From NCBI GenBank assembly GCA_031213475.1, contig JARUPZ010000004.1:3497501-3561500 (forward strand): a stretch of 64,000 nucleotides of DNA, in the 5' to 3' direction. Below, in pieces: positions 32,601-42,700 of the stretch (position 1 is its first letter; each line of letters starts with the position of its first letter). The position numbers and the translations under genes were made by a program. Below the pieces are notes generated by a model, which worked only from the letters and a program-made list of their open reading frames with translations, did not search any database and had not been told where the DNA came from. This DNA is from Nereocystis luetkeana. Its lineage: Eukaryota; Sar; Phaeophyceae; Laminariales; Laminariaceae.

Positions 32601-34484
32601 GTGCCTGTGACATCCCCCACGTTCGCGGGGGAATAACTGAACGCTGACACATGTGATGGTATTCAACTCGGTGAGAGTGTCTCCTACCTGTGTGATGGCG
32701 TGGGGGTCCCAACCTGAGCCGTGGAAATCGAACGAGATTTCTTTGAGGTGCACCGGCAGTTTGTGCCATACTTTCAGGAAACTGACGCGCTGCTCGGGGT
32801 TTGCCCCTCCAATAAGGAGGGCTGCGGCTCGCGGTCAGTCGGAGGTGTCTTGGCAGGGTCGGGCCCGCTACCAGGGAGGGGGTGTTTTATACAGGAGATG
32901 AATAAAGGGATCCGAGCAGGCCGGCGGGGCAGAGATACCGGCCGAGACGCTTGCCGGCCCAGTCCCTGCGGCGTCTCTTTTGGGACAAACCTGCTTCCTA
33001 CCGTAGGATGCAGATTTTTGTTGGTTTAACCGGCTTCGCCTTGCAAGTTATAGAGGTGCGGGAGTGGGCTGTGAAGCGCCTTATCTTCGATCCATTTCTC
33101 AGATTTTTCTGCGTGGATTTTGTCCCCTCTTGATATGCATCTGCACATACAGTTCTTCAAGGTGGGCTTGTGTCATGGTATTCATGATCCCGTTTCCCTC
33201 GATTGTCGAGGAGGCGTGTTTCTGATGAAACGTGCCGCGCAAATAATCTATATCAACCCCCCCTGCTCTCAGAACTCTCTGAGAGCCAGGAAGGTGGGAG
33301 TCATCAAGATAAGTCATCAATCTCTGTGAGCGAGTACACACGTCTATTACGGGGGACCATAATGAATAGCACCAAATATTGTTATTAATAGTATTAATAG
33401 CAATTATAATAATAGGGAAATATATAGTTTTTGGAAGTAAGTGAAGTAGGTCCTATTTAGTATGGTCCCCCGTAATAGGCCGACCTGCATTGCAGTAGTC
33501 GGGCCTGCCCCATACTGCCCCTTTTGTTATCCGGTAATCATCCTATATCCTGGTGTACTATCAAAAACACGCGTCGCCTCGTCTGTTTTAGCTTACGCCG
33601 TGCACAGAGTCTCCCCCAGTCGAGTAGCTTCAAAAAGCGTGGGAATAGGAATTAATATCGCCTCGCCCCACAACTCTTTCTATTAGCCAAGGCACCGGCC
33701 AACCCCGAAGTCTCCCGTATGCCGCCGTCGCCCCGCGTTGTCTGCCGACAAATAGCGCAAACAGAGATTCCGGACGGCTGTACTTTTTAGTTTGTTTGCA
33801 CAACGACACCAAGCGAGGCCAGAGTACCCGAAGGGAATCGCGACTCTCCCGTGTGGACTATACATATTATATCCATTTCATGCACAAAGTAGACCTTTAT
33901 TAATAGGAGGCTTGGCTAAACGGAGAGACTCGAACTGTTTTCAATGTTTGATATATACCTGGTACGTAAAATAGCAGTTGGCAAGTCGGCGTCCCCATCA
34001 TTGGCATGAGCTTGTCGAACATAATGAGGAAAGTGATTTAAAGGACAGCCGCGGGCCCTGCGCTCCTCGTGGAGGGCGCCACGGCTTGCACATGTATACA
34101 TTGGTCATGGTAAAATAATAGAACCATTTGGGCTATTTTGCAAGATGGACTGAAGCGATGCGCGGGGCGATGATTCCGATATTGTGTAGGCTGCCACCAT
34201 CGGTTATTACAATACAACCTTCGGTGGCGTCATGCGACGTGCTACACTACAAGAGTCCTCCACACGGTACTTATTCACTCTTGGTGCCCTCCCCGTTCTT
34301 GTCACAATGCAAGCAGGTGGCGCTTATTTTCGCTCAACCCAGAGGGGCGACGGTTAAAGCCGTGGGTCAGTTGCAGCTGCTGTCACTCGATCGCCGTACG
34401 TTCAAGCGCGTCATGGGCCCGATGGAAAACATTCTACAGCGGAACATGAAGTCGTACAAACGGATTGCGGCGAGTAACATCTAG
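26614..34484 (+). CDS. cAMP-dependent protein kinase regulatory subunit
   Basis: Ten exons (26614-26684, 26874-27047, 29897-30035, 30462-30538, 30743-30837, 31103-31182, 31319-31444, 31803-31997, 32260-32343, 34317-34484) join in phase to 402 residues. Domains: RIIa-type dimerisation/docking helices (about 14-55, [18 protein letters not shown]), an acidic linker, the inhibitor site [10 protein letters not shown] (Ser118 at the P-site, so a phosphorylatable RII-type substrate, not a pseudosubstrate), and two cyclic-nucleotide-binding domains. Both phosphate-binding cassettes are intact: [15 protein letters not shown] (Glu224, Arg233) and [16 protein letters not shown] (Glu347, Arg356). It should bind and inhibit PKA catalytic subunits until cAMP binds. 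Length matches the family. Intron 1 (189 nt) has no in-frame stop; introns 2 and 9 are packed with mobile DNA. Confidence 0.95.
27560..27786. repeat. TCGAAA word cluster in PKA-R intron 2
   Basis: Imperfect tandem units built from CGAAAGTTCGACATTTTCGA-like words interleaved with TACCTGGTA. The units are about 55-65 bp. No coding signal. Confidence 0.5.
27795..28648. mobile_element. Non-autonomous hAT element with 8-bp target duplication
   Basis: Ends: CAGGGTTTTTCGCGGGTCA at the left and the inverse of CAGGGCTTTTCGCGGGTCA at the right. The flanking octamer AAAAAATC is repeated perfectly at 27787-27794 and 28649-28656. CAGGG termini and an 8-bp duplication are diagnostic of hAT transposons. 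The subterminal regions (27815-28130 and 28430-28630) are arrays of CGGGTC/GACCCG words, as in Ac/Ds-like elements where the transposase binds. No transposase ORF remains. Confidence 0.88.
28993..29386 (-). mobile_element. tRNA-derived SINE in PKA-R intron 2, minus orientation
   Basis: On the minus strand the head has GTCGCCCCGGTGGCTCGGTG (A box) and GTGACTTCAAATCCC (B box). The body includes TCGACGAGGGAAGACAGGG, TTCTCGCGATAAAAATG and GACCCCGGATCTGA. It ends in an A-run at about 28994-29007. The body matches the plus-oriented SINE at 49666-50023. TACCWGGTA and TATTAATA motifs interrupt it. Confidence 0.78.
32560..33340. other. GC-richer unassigned segment in PKA-R intron 9
   Basis: This part of the 2-kb intron is more GC-rich than its surroundings and has readable minus-strand pieces (such as [18 protein letters not shown] and [16 protein letters not shown]) broken by stops and frame changes. 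It may be a mobile-element pseudogene. I do not recognise the family. Confidence 0.3.
33345..33477. mobile_element. MITE family 1 in PKA-R intron 9
   Basis: TATTACGGGGGACCATA at the left and its perfect inverse TATGGTCCCCCGTAATA at the right, with AT-rich filler containing TATTAATAGTATTAATAG. The outer TA on each side could be the target duplication, as in Tc1/mariner-type MITEs. Confidence 0.85.
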
Positions 34485-34751
34485 CCCTGCAGCAACCGGG
34501 TGTGAAAAAGTAAAAGACGACAACGTTCGCGGCAAAGAGAACATCGCTCGGACTTGTCCACGGGCCAATGAAGGGTTTGCAGGCTCTACCGCTGGACTTG
34601 CTCGGAGGGATACAATGCAGTGACACAGCGAGCCCTGCGTGCTTGAGGTTCGGGGGTTCAGGGTTCACACGAACCAGCACATGACCGGTTCGAGGCCGCA
34701 ATTTAGACAAAACGCCATCGTTTATAAAAATTAAAAAAAAGCATCAAGGAT
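34485..34751. other. Gap between convergent genes
   Basis: 267 bp between the PKA-R stop and the stop of the minus-strand SANT protein. It must contain both 3' untranslated regions. TTATAAAAATTAAAAAAAA near 34720 is the AT-rich part. Nothing else is seen. Confidence 0.4.
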
Positions 34752-36578
34752 TCATTCATCGTCGCTCTCCGCATCGTCGGAGGAGCCGACTTCATCCAAA
34801 CTATCCCCACTTCCAGTTGATTCAACACGCACAGTTCCAGATGCCGCCATTGATGCCTTCAGTAACTGCCCCCGCGAGGTCGCAGCAGCGTGGATCGTAC
34901 GGCCTGCCCCCCCAGAGGGTTGTTTGATGCCAGCCTTCTCCTGCAAGACAACACGAGTACTGCACATTTGTGACGCCCCGCGCGCTTTGCGCATCTTCTT
35001 TGACAAGGCCTGGACATACGTCTTGCTGACCCCACGCTTGTAGTCCGCGCGTTCATCCCCCGAAGCATTTGCCGCTGCTGATGCATCGGCAAACGGCGCG
35101 CAAGGGCCAGCGGGTGTTTTGGGAGTTCTCGCCTCGAAAGCGTCATCACTAAGTTGCATCCCGAACCGGCTCCGCCCTCGCATTGGGGTCGATTGAAACA
35201 AATCGTCGCCGTCCGCTCTCCCAGGCAGGTTTTCGGTCAGCGAAGGAGAGCTGTCTGCAGCTTTCGGACCTTCCTGCGACAAGCTGAAACATTTCGCTAC
35301 GATGGGCATTTCCGTCTCTTGGGAGGTGCTGCATTTACTGCCTGCTTTCCCGCGCCGAATTTTGGGAGCTGAAAAGAGCTCGAACCACTTCTGCTGGCAC
35401 TGGTGCGGACCCCTGCCATTGACTTTGCTGGACACAGCGCCCCAAAAGTCTGTGGCAGAAGGCACGGTTTCCATTTGCGCAACCCGCAGGCTGTGGAGTT
35501 GAGGCTTCGTCCACGGTGAGTCCCCGCCATCGGGTGCCTCCACCCCATCGAGACCCACCGCCTCGACCACCGCAGAACATATTGACTCTACATCATCAGA
35601 GGGCTCGGACGGGGCCGTCTTTCCATCCAGGGCGTGAGGCACACCTTGGTTCCGCCACCAGTCCATCACAGGCGATGACCGCAGTCCTATCGGCGTAAGG
35701 TTGATCAGGTCTTCAGAGATCTCTTCATGATCCACTTTCGCTGCAGTCTTCACGTCGTCAGGAGTAGCACCTACCATCCCATCCACCCTCACCCTACGCC
35801 TGTCACAAGACGTTGGCCCCTCAAGCAGGAGAGACTCGTCGCTGCTGCAAAATTGGGACGTCGCCTTGCCGTCCAGCCGTGATTTGTTAGACCTCTTCCT
35901 CAACCCGTTCCGTTCATTCAGGCGGGTAGAACGAGCACCTTTCGTCTTCCTGGCAAGACTGCTGTGACTCGTTGTAAGCGAATCCAGCACAGGTACTGCC
36001 CCCCGCCCGCTTCGTGTTGCCACAACCAACCGCGCACGCGTTCCTGGCTGACTCTTACGCCGCATGGCAACAGCGGGCTCGGACAAGCCCAATGTCACGT
36101 CACGTGAGCAACCGATTCCAAGCCGATGCTTCTTGGTTGCTGCTGCTACCTTTGCAGCAGGCGTGGATACCGCCAAAGCTGGCGGACTCCCGCGAAGGCA
36201 CGATCCCCCCACTTTTGGCTGGTGGACACTCTTCGACATCCGTAAAAGCCTACCAGGCGGACGCTGAAACTCGTTGCTCGTCACCATAGACGACTGGTGC
36301 CTAGTTATCTGTTCAAGGTCGCTGCTTTCTGCATACGATGAGCATTCAAGCGTTGGTGTGCACACAGCGATCAATGGCACCCTAGTAGGCTGAGGGGCCG
36401 GCGGGTCTTGACTAGGACCGCTGCAGGCTGGTGGATCACGTGGTTCCCAACCCCTGGTGACCATCTTCCACCTATTGACCGACACCACGGGTGCCTGCGA
36501 TAGAGAGTAGGACCAGGACATGGAAACATATAAGATGACTGGCATAATTAGCGGAGTAGATGCTGACGTCCATATCAA
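34752..36578 (-). CDS. SANT/Myb-domain protein, candidate KNL2/M18BP1 C-terminal half
   Basis: One long open frame of 608 codons in a window of otherwise short exons. A SANT/Myb repeat lies at about residues 353-403 (SPWTKPQLHSLRV, TDFWGAVSSKVNGRG, QCQQKWFELF). About 40 residues before it, LTPIGLRSSPVMDWWRNQ (about 294-311) resembles the CENPC-k motif of KNL2 proteins. After it come a DDLFQSTPMRGRSRFG segment and an acidic C-terminus (SSDDAESDDE), the same order as in animal M18BP1. KNL2/M18BP1 brings the CENP-A loading machinery to centromeres. No SANTA domain is visible, so upstream exons may be missing. An acceptor-like TATCGCAG near 36500 suggests the coding exon starts near residue 28, not at the first Met. 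A general Myb-like transcription factor is the alternative. Confidence 0.6.
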   Translation of the reverse strand: MIWTSASTPLIMPVILYVSMSWSYSLSQAPVVSVNRWKMVTRGWEPRDPPACSGPSQDPPAPQPTRVPLIAVCTPTLECSSYAESSDLEQITRHQSSMVTSNEFQRPPGRLLRMSKSVHQPKVGGSCLRGSPPALAVSTPAAKVAAATKKHRLGIGCSRDVTLGLSEPAVAMRRKSQPGTRARLVVATRSGRGAVPVLDSLTTSHSSLARKTKGARSTRLNERNGLRKRSNKSRLDGKATSQFCSSDESLLLEGPTSCDRRRVRVDGMVGATPDDVKTAAKVDHEEISEDLINLTPIGLRSSPVMDWWRNQGVPHALDGKTAPSEPSDDVESICSAVVEAVGLDGVEAPDGGDSPWTKPQLHSLRVAQMETVPSATDFWGAVSSKVNGRGPHQCQQKWFELFSAPKIRRGKAGSKCSTSQETEMPIVAKCFSLSQEGPKAADSSPSLTENLPGRADGDDLFQSTPMRGRSRFGMQLSDDAFEARTPKTPAGPCAPFADASAAANASGDERADYKRGVSKTYVQALSKKMRKARGASQMCSTRVVLQEKAGIKQPSGGAGRTIHAAATSRGQLLKASMAASGTVRVESTGSGDSLDEVGSSDDAESDDE

Positions 36579-36635
36579 TCGTACCAGCAGGCATTTCTCG
36601 TCGACTTCTTCTGTGTACGGGTGCTACCAACGCAA

Positions 36636-36800
36636 TATCGGGGAGAAATGGTGGAACCCAAACGGGGAAATCCAAGAGTGATTCCAGAATATCCAAAGGA
36701 ATATGGAGAGAGCAGCAGATGCCCACCTCGGCATTCCCGTAAAAAAAAAACACCTGTGTATACACTACACTGCCAAATTAGAACGGTGAATGTAGAGAAA
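36636..36800. repeat. Direct repeat pair, copy 1 (copy 2 at 37644-37835)
   Basis: Shared landmarks are GGGAGAAATGGTGGAAC, GGAAATCCAAGAGTG, TATGGAGAGA(A/G)CAGCAGATG and AACGGTGA. This is probably an unclassified short mobile element. The second copy holds a TACCAGGTACC. Confidence 0.6.
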
Positions 36801-37112
36801 ACGGGGGTTAGAACAGGGCAGCCACGTGCCCGCTACTTCCCGAGAACTTCGCGCCTAGAGGGTGGTGAAAGTCCTACCAAGCGGCACTAGCCATAGACTG
36901 GGACTTGTCGCAAGGACACCGTTTCCAGACCGTAACTTCGACCGGCGAGCGCGGCCCCCCTTTACCCGCCGCAAAAATGACTGAAAGATTACATGCATGC
37001 AAGTATACGAGTGGTGAATCTCTTCGACCAGATTTGCACCATGTACTTCATGAGATTAGTCGAGTGTAAACCCCGTTCCGTGGCAGAGAGATATATCGGG
37101 GTGACGACGAGC

Positions 37113-37221
37113 TATTACGGGGGACCATAGTTAATAGGACCAAATATTGTTAGTAGAAATTGTTAAATATATAGGTTTTTATGTATACCACAGGTCCTAT
37201 TAACTATGGTCCCCCGTAATA
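37113..37221. mobile_element. MITE family 1, best copy
   Basis: Perfect inverted ends TATTACGGGGGACCATAGTT and AACTATGGTCCCCCGTAATA, followed inwards by AATAGGACC and GGTCCTATT, with 109 bp in total. Almost the whole element is palindromic except for an AT-rich core. Confidence 0.88.
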
Positions 37222-37427
37222 GTGCAATCCCGACGCAAAACGAGTCATGGTGCAGCGTGGACACACAGTCGCCTACGACAAGCAGCCCACAGAGTTGGCA
37301 TGCGACCAAGCGATCAGGATGCCGTTGACACCGGAGTTCCAGAAATAATTTGCCGCTTTCAGGTCAACACGTACATCGGGGGCCTCTCACAACAAGGCTT
37401 AGCCTACTACTTGGAAATTGAGCGGAT

Positions 37428-37464
37428 TGTGCCCAAAACGGGACTGCAGTCCTCATAGGGTTAT
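37428..37464. mobile_element. MITE family 2, solo right end
   Basis: GTGCCCAAAACGGGACTGCA followed by GTCCTCATAGGGTTA matches the right half of the family at 50024-50107 and 53123-53217. The left half is not recognisable. Confidence 0.45.
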
Positions 37465-37992
37465 TGGAAAGTATTTGGGTATACGTTGAATAAACCTGAC
37501 CCTCGATGCACAACGCGGCAATGAGACTACGAACACATGCCTGGTGAAAAGGTTAAGTGGGATGAAACAGCCGTGGCTTGAGAGGTCTCCCTTCATTTCA
37601 ATCCAATACTTTCATTTAGAGTGGAGGCGAAGCGATACCCCAGTAAGATCGGGTAGAAATGGTGGAACAGAAACTAGGAAATCCAAGAGTGGTTCCAGAA
37701 TCTCGAAACGAATATGGAGAGAACAGCAGATGCGCCCACCTTGGCCTTCTCGTCCAGAAAAACACCTCTAATAAATACTACCAGGTACCAAGAGCACTGT
37801 AAAACGGTGAGTGTATATACAGTAGGAAAAACGGACAATCCCACCCTGCCGACTTCCAATTACTGAAGCTGCTTCCTATGCGATTCGATTCGAGCTTCAG
37901 ATTTGTGTTTTTCGATCTCAAAAATGAATGCCCCGCTTAGACCTATGCCAATGGAAACGCAAGGTTCCCATACAAAGTTTGAATTTCTAAGA

Positions 37993-38216
37993 TACCCGTC
38001 ATAAATTTTCAGGTACAGCTTGCTATGGGCACGTTTCATCATACGGAAAGTTCCATACTTTTGGAAAAGCCCAAAAAAAGCAAATCTGGGGCCGATGTTG
38101 GGCCAACGTCGGCTTCAGAAAAACTCAGGCGGGTGTTTGGTTCGAAGCGGCGAGATCCCGAGTCCTTGACAGACATCTATCGACAAAACCAACGACTGCG
38201 TCATGAATTCTGAACG
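37993..38216 (+). CDS. Possible terminal exon of an unrecognised gene
   Basis: After an acceptor-like TTTTCAG (about 38013) the frame reads AMGTFHHTESSILLEKPKKS, then a basic segment (SEKLRRVFGSKRRDPESL) and ends LRHEF before a stop at 38214-38216. Composition and the clean acceptor suggest a real C-terminal exon, but no upstream exon was found. A second frame is also open over much of it. Confidence 0.3.
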
Positions 38217-38329
38217 GAGTGCGCTCGTTAGGGGCTCCGACCCACCCTAGGGTCACCGTGACCACATAATGGCCGGTGATATGTGGCGGTCGCTGGCCAG
38301 GCGTAAGATAAAAAAACATTTGGCCCCTG

Positions 38330-39215
38330 GTGTGCACAAAACAGATGACAAAAATTCTTGATGCGTCTCGAATGGCAAAAAATAGTTTTTTTCCAAATTT
38401 GGGAGGATACCGTAGGACGCCGCCGGCAAGCTCTCGCCTCCTAGACCATGGATCCACCTGATATCTTCGAGGCCGTCATCCGCATACTCGTTGGCCTTGC
38501 CCGTCACCTAGCGGGTTGGCCGTGGGCTGAGTCTATGACGAGATTGAGCGTCTATCGTCGCACGAGCTGATTATTATCAGCTTGTTGACAATTTGCAACG
38601 AGAAAAAAAAATTGCACCATCTACAGCCGTGAGAAAAAGAAGAAAAATCAAACATTTCTTCCCTCCCCACAGTGGCGGTACAAAGTAGGAGGATATTTTC
38701 GGCTGTTCTTTAGAAGCAATATGTTCGAAAGAGAACTTTTGGACTCCGCGTTTCCACTGGCATAGGTCTTAGCCCTGTGCCAATGGAAACGCGAAGTCTA
38801 AAAGTTTTCTTTCAACAATATTGCTTTCAAAGAACAGCCGAAAATATCCTCGTACCGCCGCTGTGGAAAAAAAGAGAAAAAAGGTTTGATTTTTTCTTCT
38901 TTTTCCCCCAACGGCTGCAGGCGGCGCAATTTGTTTTTTCTCGTTGCGAATTGTCAACACGCTGATAGAAACCAGCTCGTGCGACGATCGACGCTCGATC
39001 TCAACATGGACTCAGCCCACGGCCAACCCGCTCGGCGTCCGGCAAGGCCAACACATATAGATGACGGCCTCGAAGATATCAGGTGGATCCATGATCTAGG
39101 GGGCGATACCTTGCCGGCGGCGTCCTACGGTATCCTCCCAAACCTGAAAAAAAAACTATGTTTTGCCATTCGAGACGGATGGAGAAGTGTTGCGTTCTGT
39201 TTTGTGCACACTATC
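38330..39215. repeat. Large near-perfect palindrome (arms about 430 bp, spacer about 15 bp)
   Basis: Left arm about 38330-38766, right arm about 38778-39215, centred on the spacer before TGCCAATGGAAACGCG. Long stretches are identical when inverted, for example GACTCAGCCCACGGCCAACC and GATGACGGCCTCGAAGATAT. The outer part of each arm reads the same peptide (GLEDIRWIHDLGG, LPAASYGILPNLKKKL) on opposite strands, so the duplicated unit carried coding sequence. This could be a foldback transposon or an inverted duplication of an element fragment. Confidence 0.85.
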
Positions 39216-39274
39216 CTCCACTTAAATTTCATTCTTTGTGGCACTGAAATTATGTGAAAAAACATTAAATATAT

Positions 39275-39440
39275 GGCCGGGTACCCGGTACCTGGCAAAA
39301 AAACGGGTACCCGGGTATCCGGTCGTCAAAATGGCATTACCCGACGGGTAGGGTAGGGTCCGGGCTCCAAAAATTGGCGGGTACCCGTTTTTGGCGGGTA
39401 CCCGCAGGGTCCTACCTCTCCACGCACAATAAATCTGATC
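39275..39440. repeat. GGGTACCCG word cluster
   Basis: Dense, alternating GGGTACCCG, CCCGGGTATCCGG and related self-complementary words. No coding signal. Similar words recur at 40760-40870 and 44570-44890. Confidence 0.5.
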
Positions 39441-39740
39441 GGGTAAAAATCTGAAGCTCAAGTCAAGACAGAAAAATCGAACCACACAACAGCCTGATGC
39501 TGCGACAGCGTGAAGCGTACCTGGCAAGATCAATAGTACATAATACTGCTGCTTGTTTGTTTGTATTTGTTCACCGTTTTCCGAGGTGATTACTCTGATA
39601 ATTGCATGCAGTGTTGAAATGCCAGAATCGACGCGGGGGTAATAACCTCAGGCGAGTCTCCAGCCGTGGCTGAGAGGCCTCACTTCATTTCAATCTACTG
39701 CAGTACTACCAGGTATACTTTGAGTCAAGGCGATACTCAG

Positions 39741-42700
39741 TTCTCCTCGCATATTCTACGAACACACGGCAAACATCAAACCCAGTGGGCTTAGGTGACC
39801 CAATCACGTTATTAAATGAAATCTGTGAGCAGTTTGCTCCTGCTGGAGAAGTATTACGAACGGATGGTGTGCTTACCAAGACGTTCAAGTCACGTGAGGC
39901 TCCAGTATACCTCGTCCATGCTGTGGCAAAACACATAACGGTATGTTGATGTGCGCCAGGAGTTTCATCAATTGTAACGGCGTTTTTGTGGTGAGTACCG
40001 AGATTTTGGTTGACTTGAATTTTCAATTTTAATCAGCAACAGTTCTGCAGTCCACACAAGTCAAGCACAGGTGGTGGCTGGTAGCACCGCTACTTCTGCT
40101 GCAAGGTGTCCCTCGGTGTGGTATGGTGAGGTTTAAATTGGTTTCAAGGTCGCAAGAAATACAAAATGTTGCCCTCTCTGCGGTTGATCCTTTGATCATT
40201 TTATTAATAGTATGGCAAGCCTATTGATTTATCTTGGTCGTTGTGTCGTCTTGTTGTGTCGTGTACCTGGTATGTTTTGTATCGCTTTCAGGAAAACTGT
40301 CACTCAGCGATCACACAGGTACGATCCCAGGCCGCTGCTGTCCGGAAAACGACTGCTGAGTATCTGAAAGGGGAACTACTGAGGGGCGAACAGCTGAGTA
40401 ACGGAGACCCAAAGTGGTGAGTGTTCCATGATGCGCGCCTTATCTTGCAACGAAGATTTAGTTTTTTTCTTGGTCCGAATCTCACCACGGCGTGTGAACA
40501 GGGGGAATTTATTAGCAGCTGGAATATAGGGCTGGGCCCTGGTGCCCTGATAGCTCCAGCCAGTGCATTATGTACTGGCTTCGTCAGATGCCAGTATACT
40601 GTACCCGACCAGTGCACCCGGCCTGTGAGGGGGCACCGCTGGAGGCGCCCTGTCGGGGGCGCCATTTTACGCGATTTGGCTTAACTTGAGCTAAACATTA
40701 CGTGGTACGTTTAGTTCGGGCCATGTTTCAAAGGGATTTGGCCGTAGATTCGAACCCGTCGAGCATCCGGGATCTGGTCACCCGTAGAACCCGCGGGTTT
40801 CAAGTCAAACCCGAACCCGCCACGTTTTGCCCATTCCGGGTTGTACCCGCCGGGCACCCGGGTTTCGATCATCTGGGGTATATCTCTACAACAGCAGTCA
40901 CCCGTGGCCCGTATGGAGAGCACTCTCAACTCTGGGCATTACGATCAACCCATCCTGCACTCCTGCACCCCTGCACCACAACGCTGCTGCTACAGCAGTA
41001 ACATTTTGGGCATCACGCGAGGTGGCGACAGAAGCCGTTAAGGCCGCCGGCGTAGCCCCCTTGGAGCTCTTACCTGGTATAGATATTGCCTGATCTTCCC
41101 CGAGATAAGCTACGTATCATACTGCGGCTCCGAGCCTAGCGGCCTATGCGCCATGTATGGTAGCACCATTTTTTGGTGCTACGGTGAACTGAAGTGTCCT
41201 GTGAAATGTGCGATATGCTTCTGCTGTTTACCATGGTATATGATCGCGCCATCGTGTGATGCCTAGGGCTTGGCCCTGGTCCAGTTTGTAATGCCAGTAC
41301 TTCTGTACTGGCAGTAGCACTGTACTGGCTGACGGAGGTGCCAGGGTTCCGAGTACCGTACGTTTGACATGTCCCCCGTTTAGAATGTCTGACAATATAT
41401 CTAGAAACCTTTCAGATCGACAGAAAACGGCACTGGGCCGAGGGATAGGTACACAGTTATGACGTAGGGCCGGTCCTAACGGGGGAAAAAAAACGGGAAA
41501 AAAAACGAAAAAAAACGAACAGACTTTCGTTTTTCGTAAAAAACAGCTGGTTGAGGGCCGTTAACGAGGGCAAAAAAACGAAAAAAAACGAACAGACTCA
41601 AAAAAACTGCAGATTGAGTGCTAAACGAGAAAAAAGAAACGAAAAAAAACGAAAAAAAAAGGAGCCGAGTCGATTTTTTACGCTGTGCAGTTTTTCAGAA
41701 TGACTCAACCGCCACAGCACGTGATTCCCGGCGATAACGCTCGACAGCGACGGTGGATAGACACAACTCGCACACGTGAGGCACCTCCACAACAGGCGGT
41801 TCTCGTGGTCCAACCCGCTCCCTTTGGAGGGCTCTAGAACTTGTGTATCGGCCATCGCTGTTCGATGGCAGACGTTTGAATATTGAGTGGGACTCATGTC
41901 TAAACATATACCGCCACAGCCACTTCCTGATCCCCCGGTTTCTTGCGAGGGCACTGGTGATTCCCTACCCATATATGCTCGCGCCGTCAGCAGACAAGCC
42001 GCGTGGCAGCCACATGCCCTACCTCGGCCATCGTGCGCTTGCCAACCGGTCGTAGAAACTATATCGGAACTTCACCCCAACGCTTCGAACTCCTCCCATG
42101 TTCCTCTTCGACCCTGGGTATCCCATATTTCGTTGAGTTGGCACCCATTTCGTTTTTTTAAGTCCTGTGGGACTTACGAAATGTGAAAACGGAGGTATCG
42201 GGATCTCTACGTCTATTTTTTTTAATCTGACCAATAAATCTCACGTGCTCTTTAGTTCTGCTCTTCGTTTTTTATTTCGTTTTTTTTTTCGTTTTTTTTG
42301 CCCCCGTTAGGACCGGCCCTTACAACTTACAACAAAAAAACAACCTATCAATAGAAACAGACTAGTCTTTTCGAGCTTGCTTACCGTATGACTTGCAAAA
42401 TGGCCGTGAATGGATAACAGTGCCGTTACAACTGCTGATGCGCACAAACATCGTATAGAACGTGCTACGAGTACCACAAGCAGGCTGTTGCACATCGCTG
42501 CGACCATGCCGCCCAGCAGCAGCAGCAGCAGGCAAAACCATGCGCGTGAGGTGGCACACCCGCAGTATACTCGATGGCTTGATGCATGTATCGGAGCCTG
42601 CGATGCATCACGGGGGGTGGATTGGTAGAGCTTGGGGTGCGGGCGGGCGCATGCATGTATCCCGGCTCCCGACCGCACCCACCACGACGACCAACGACAA

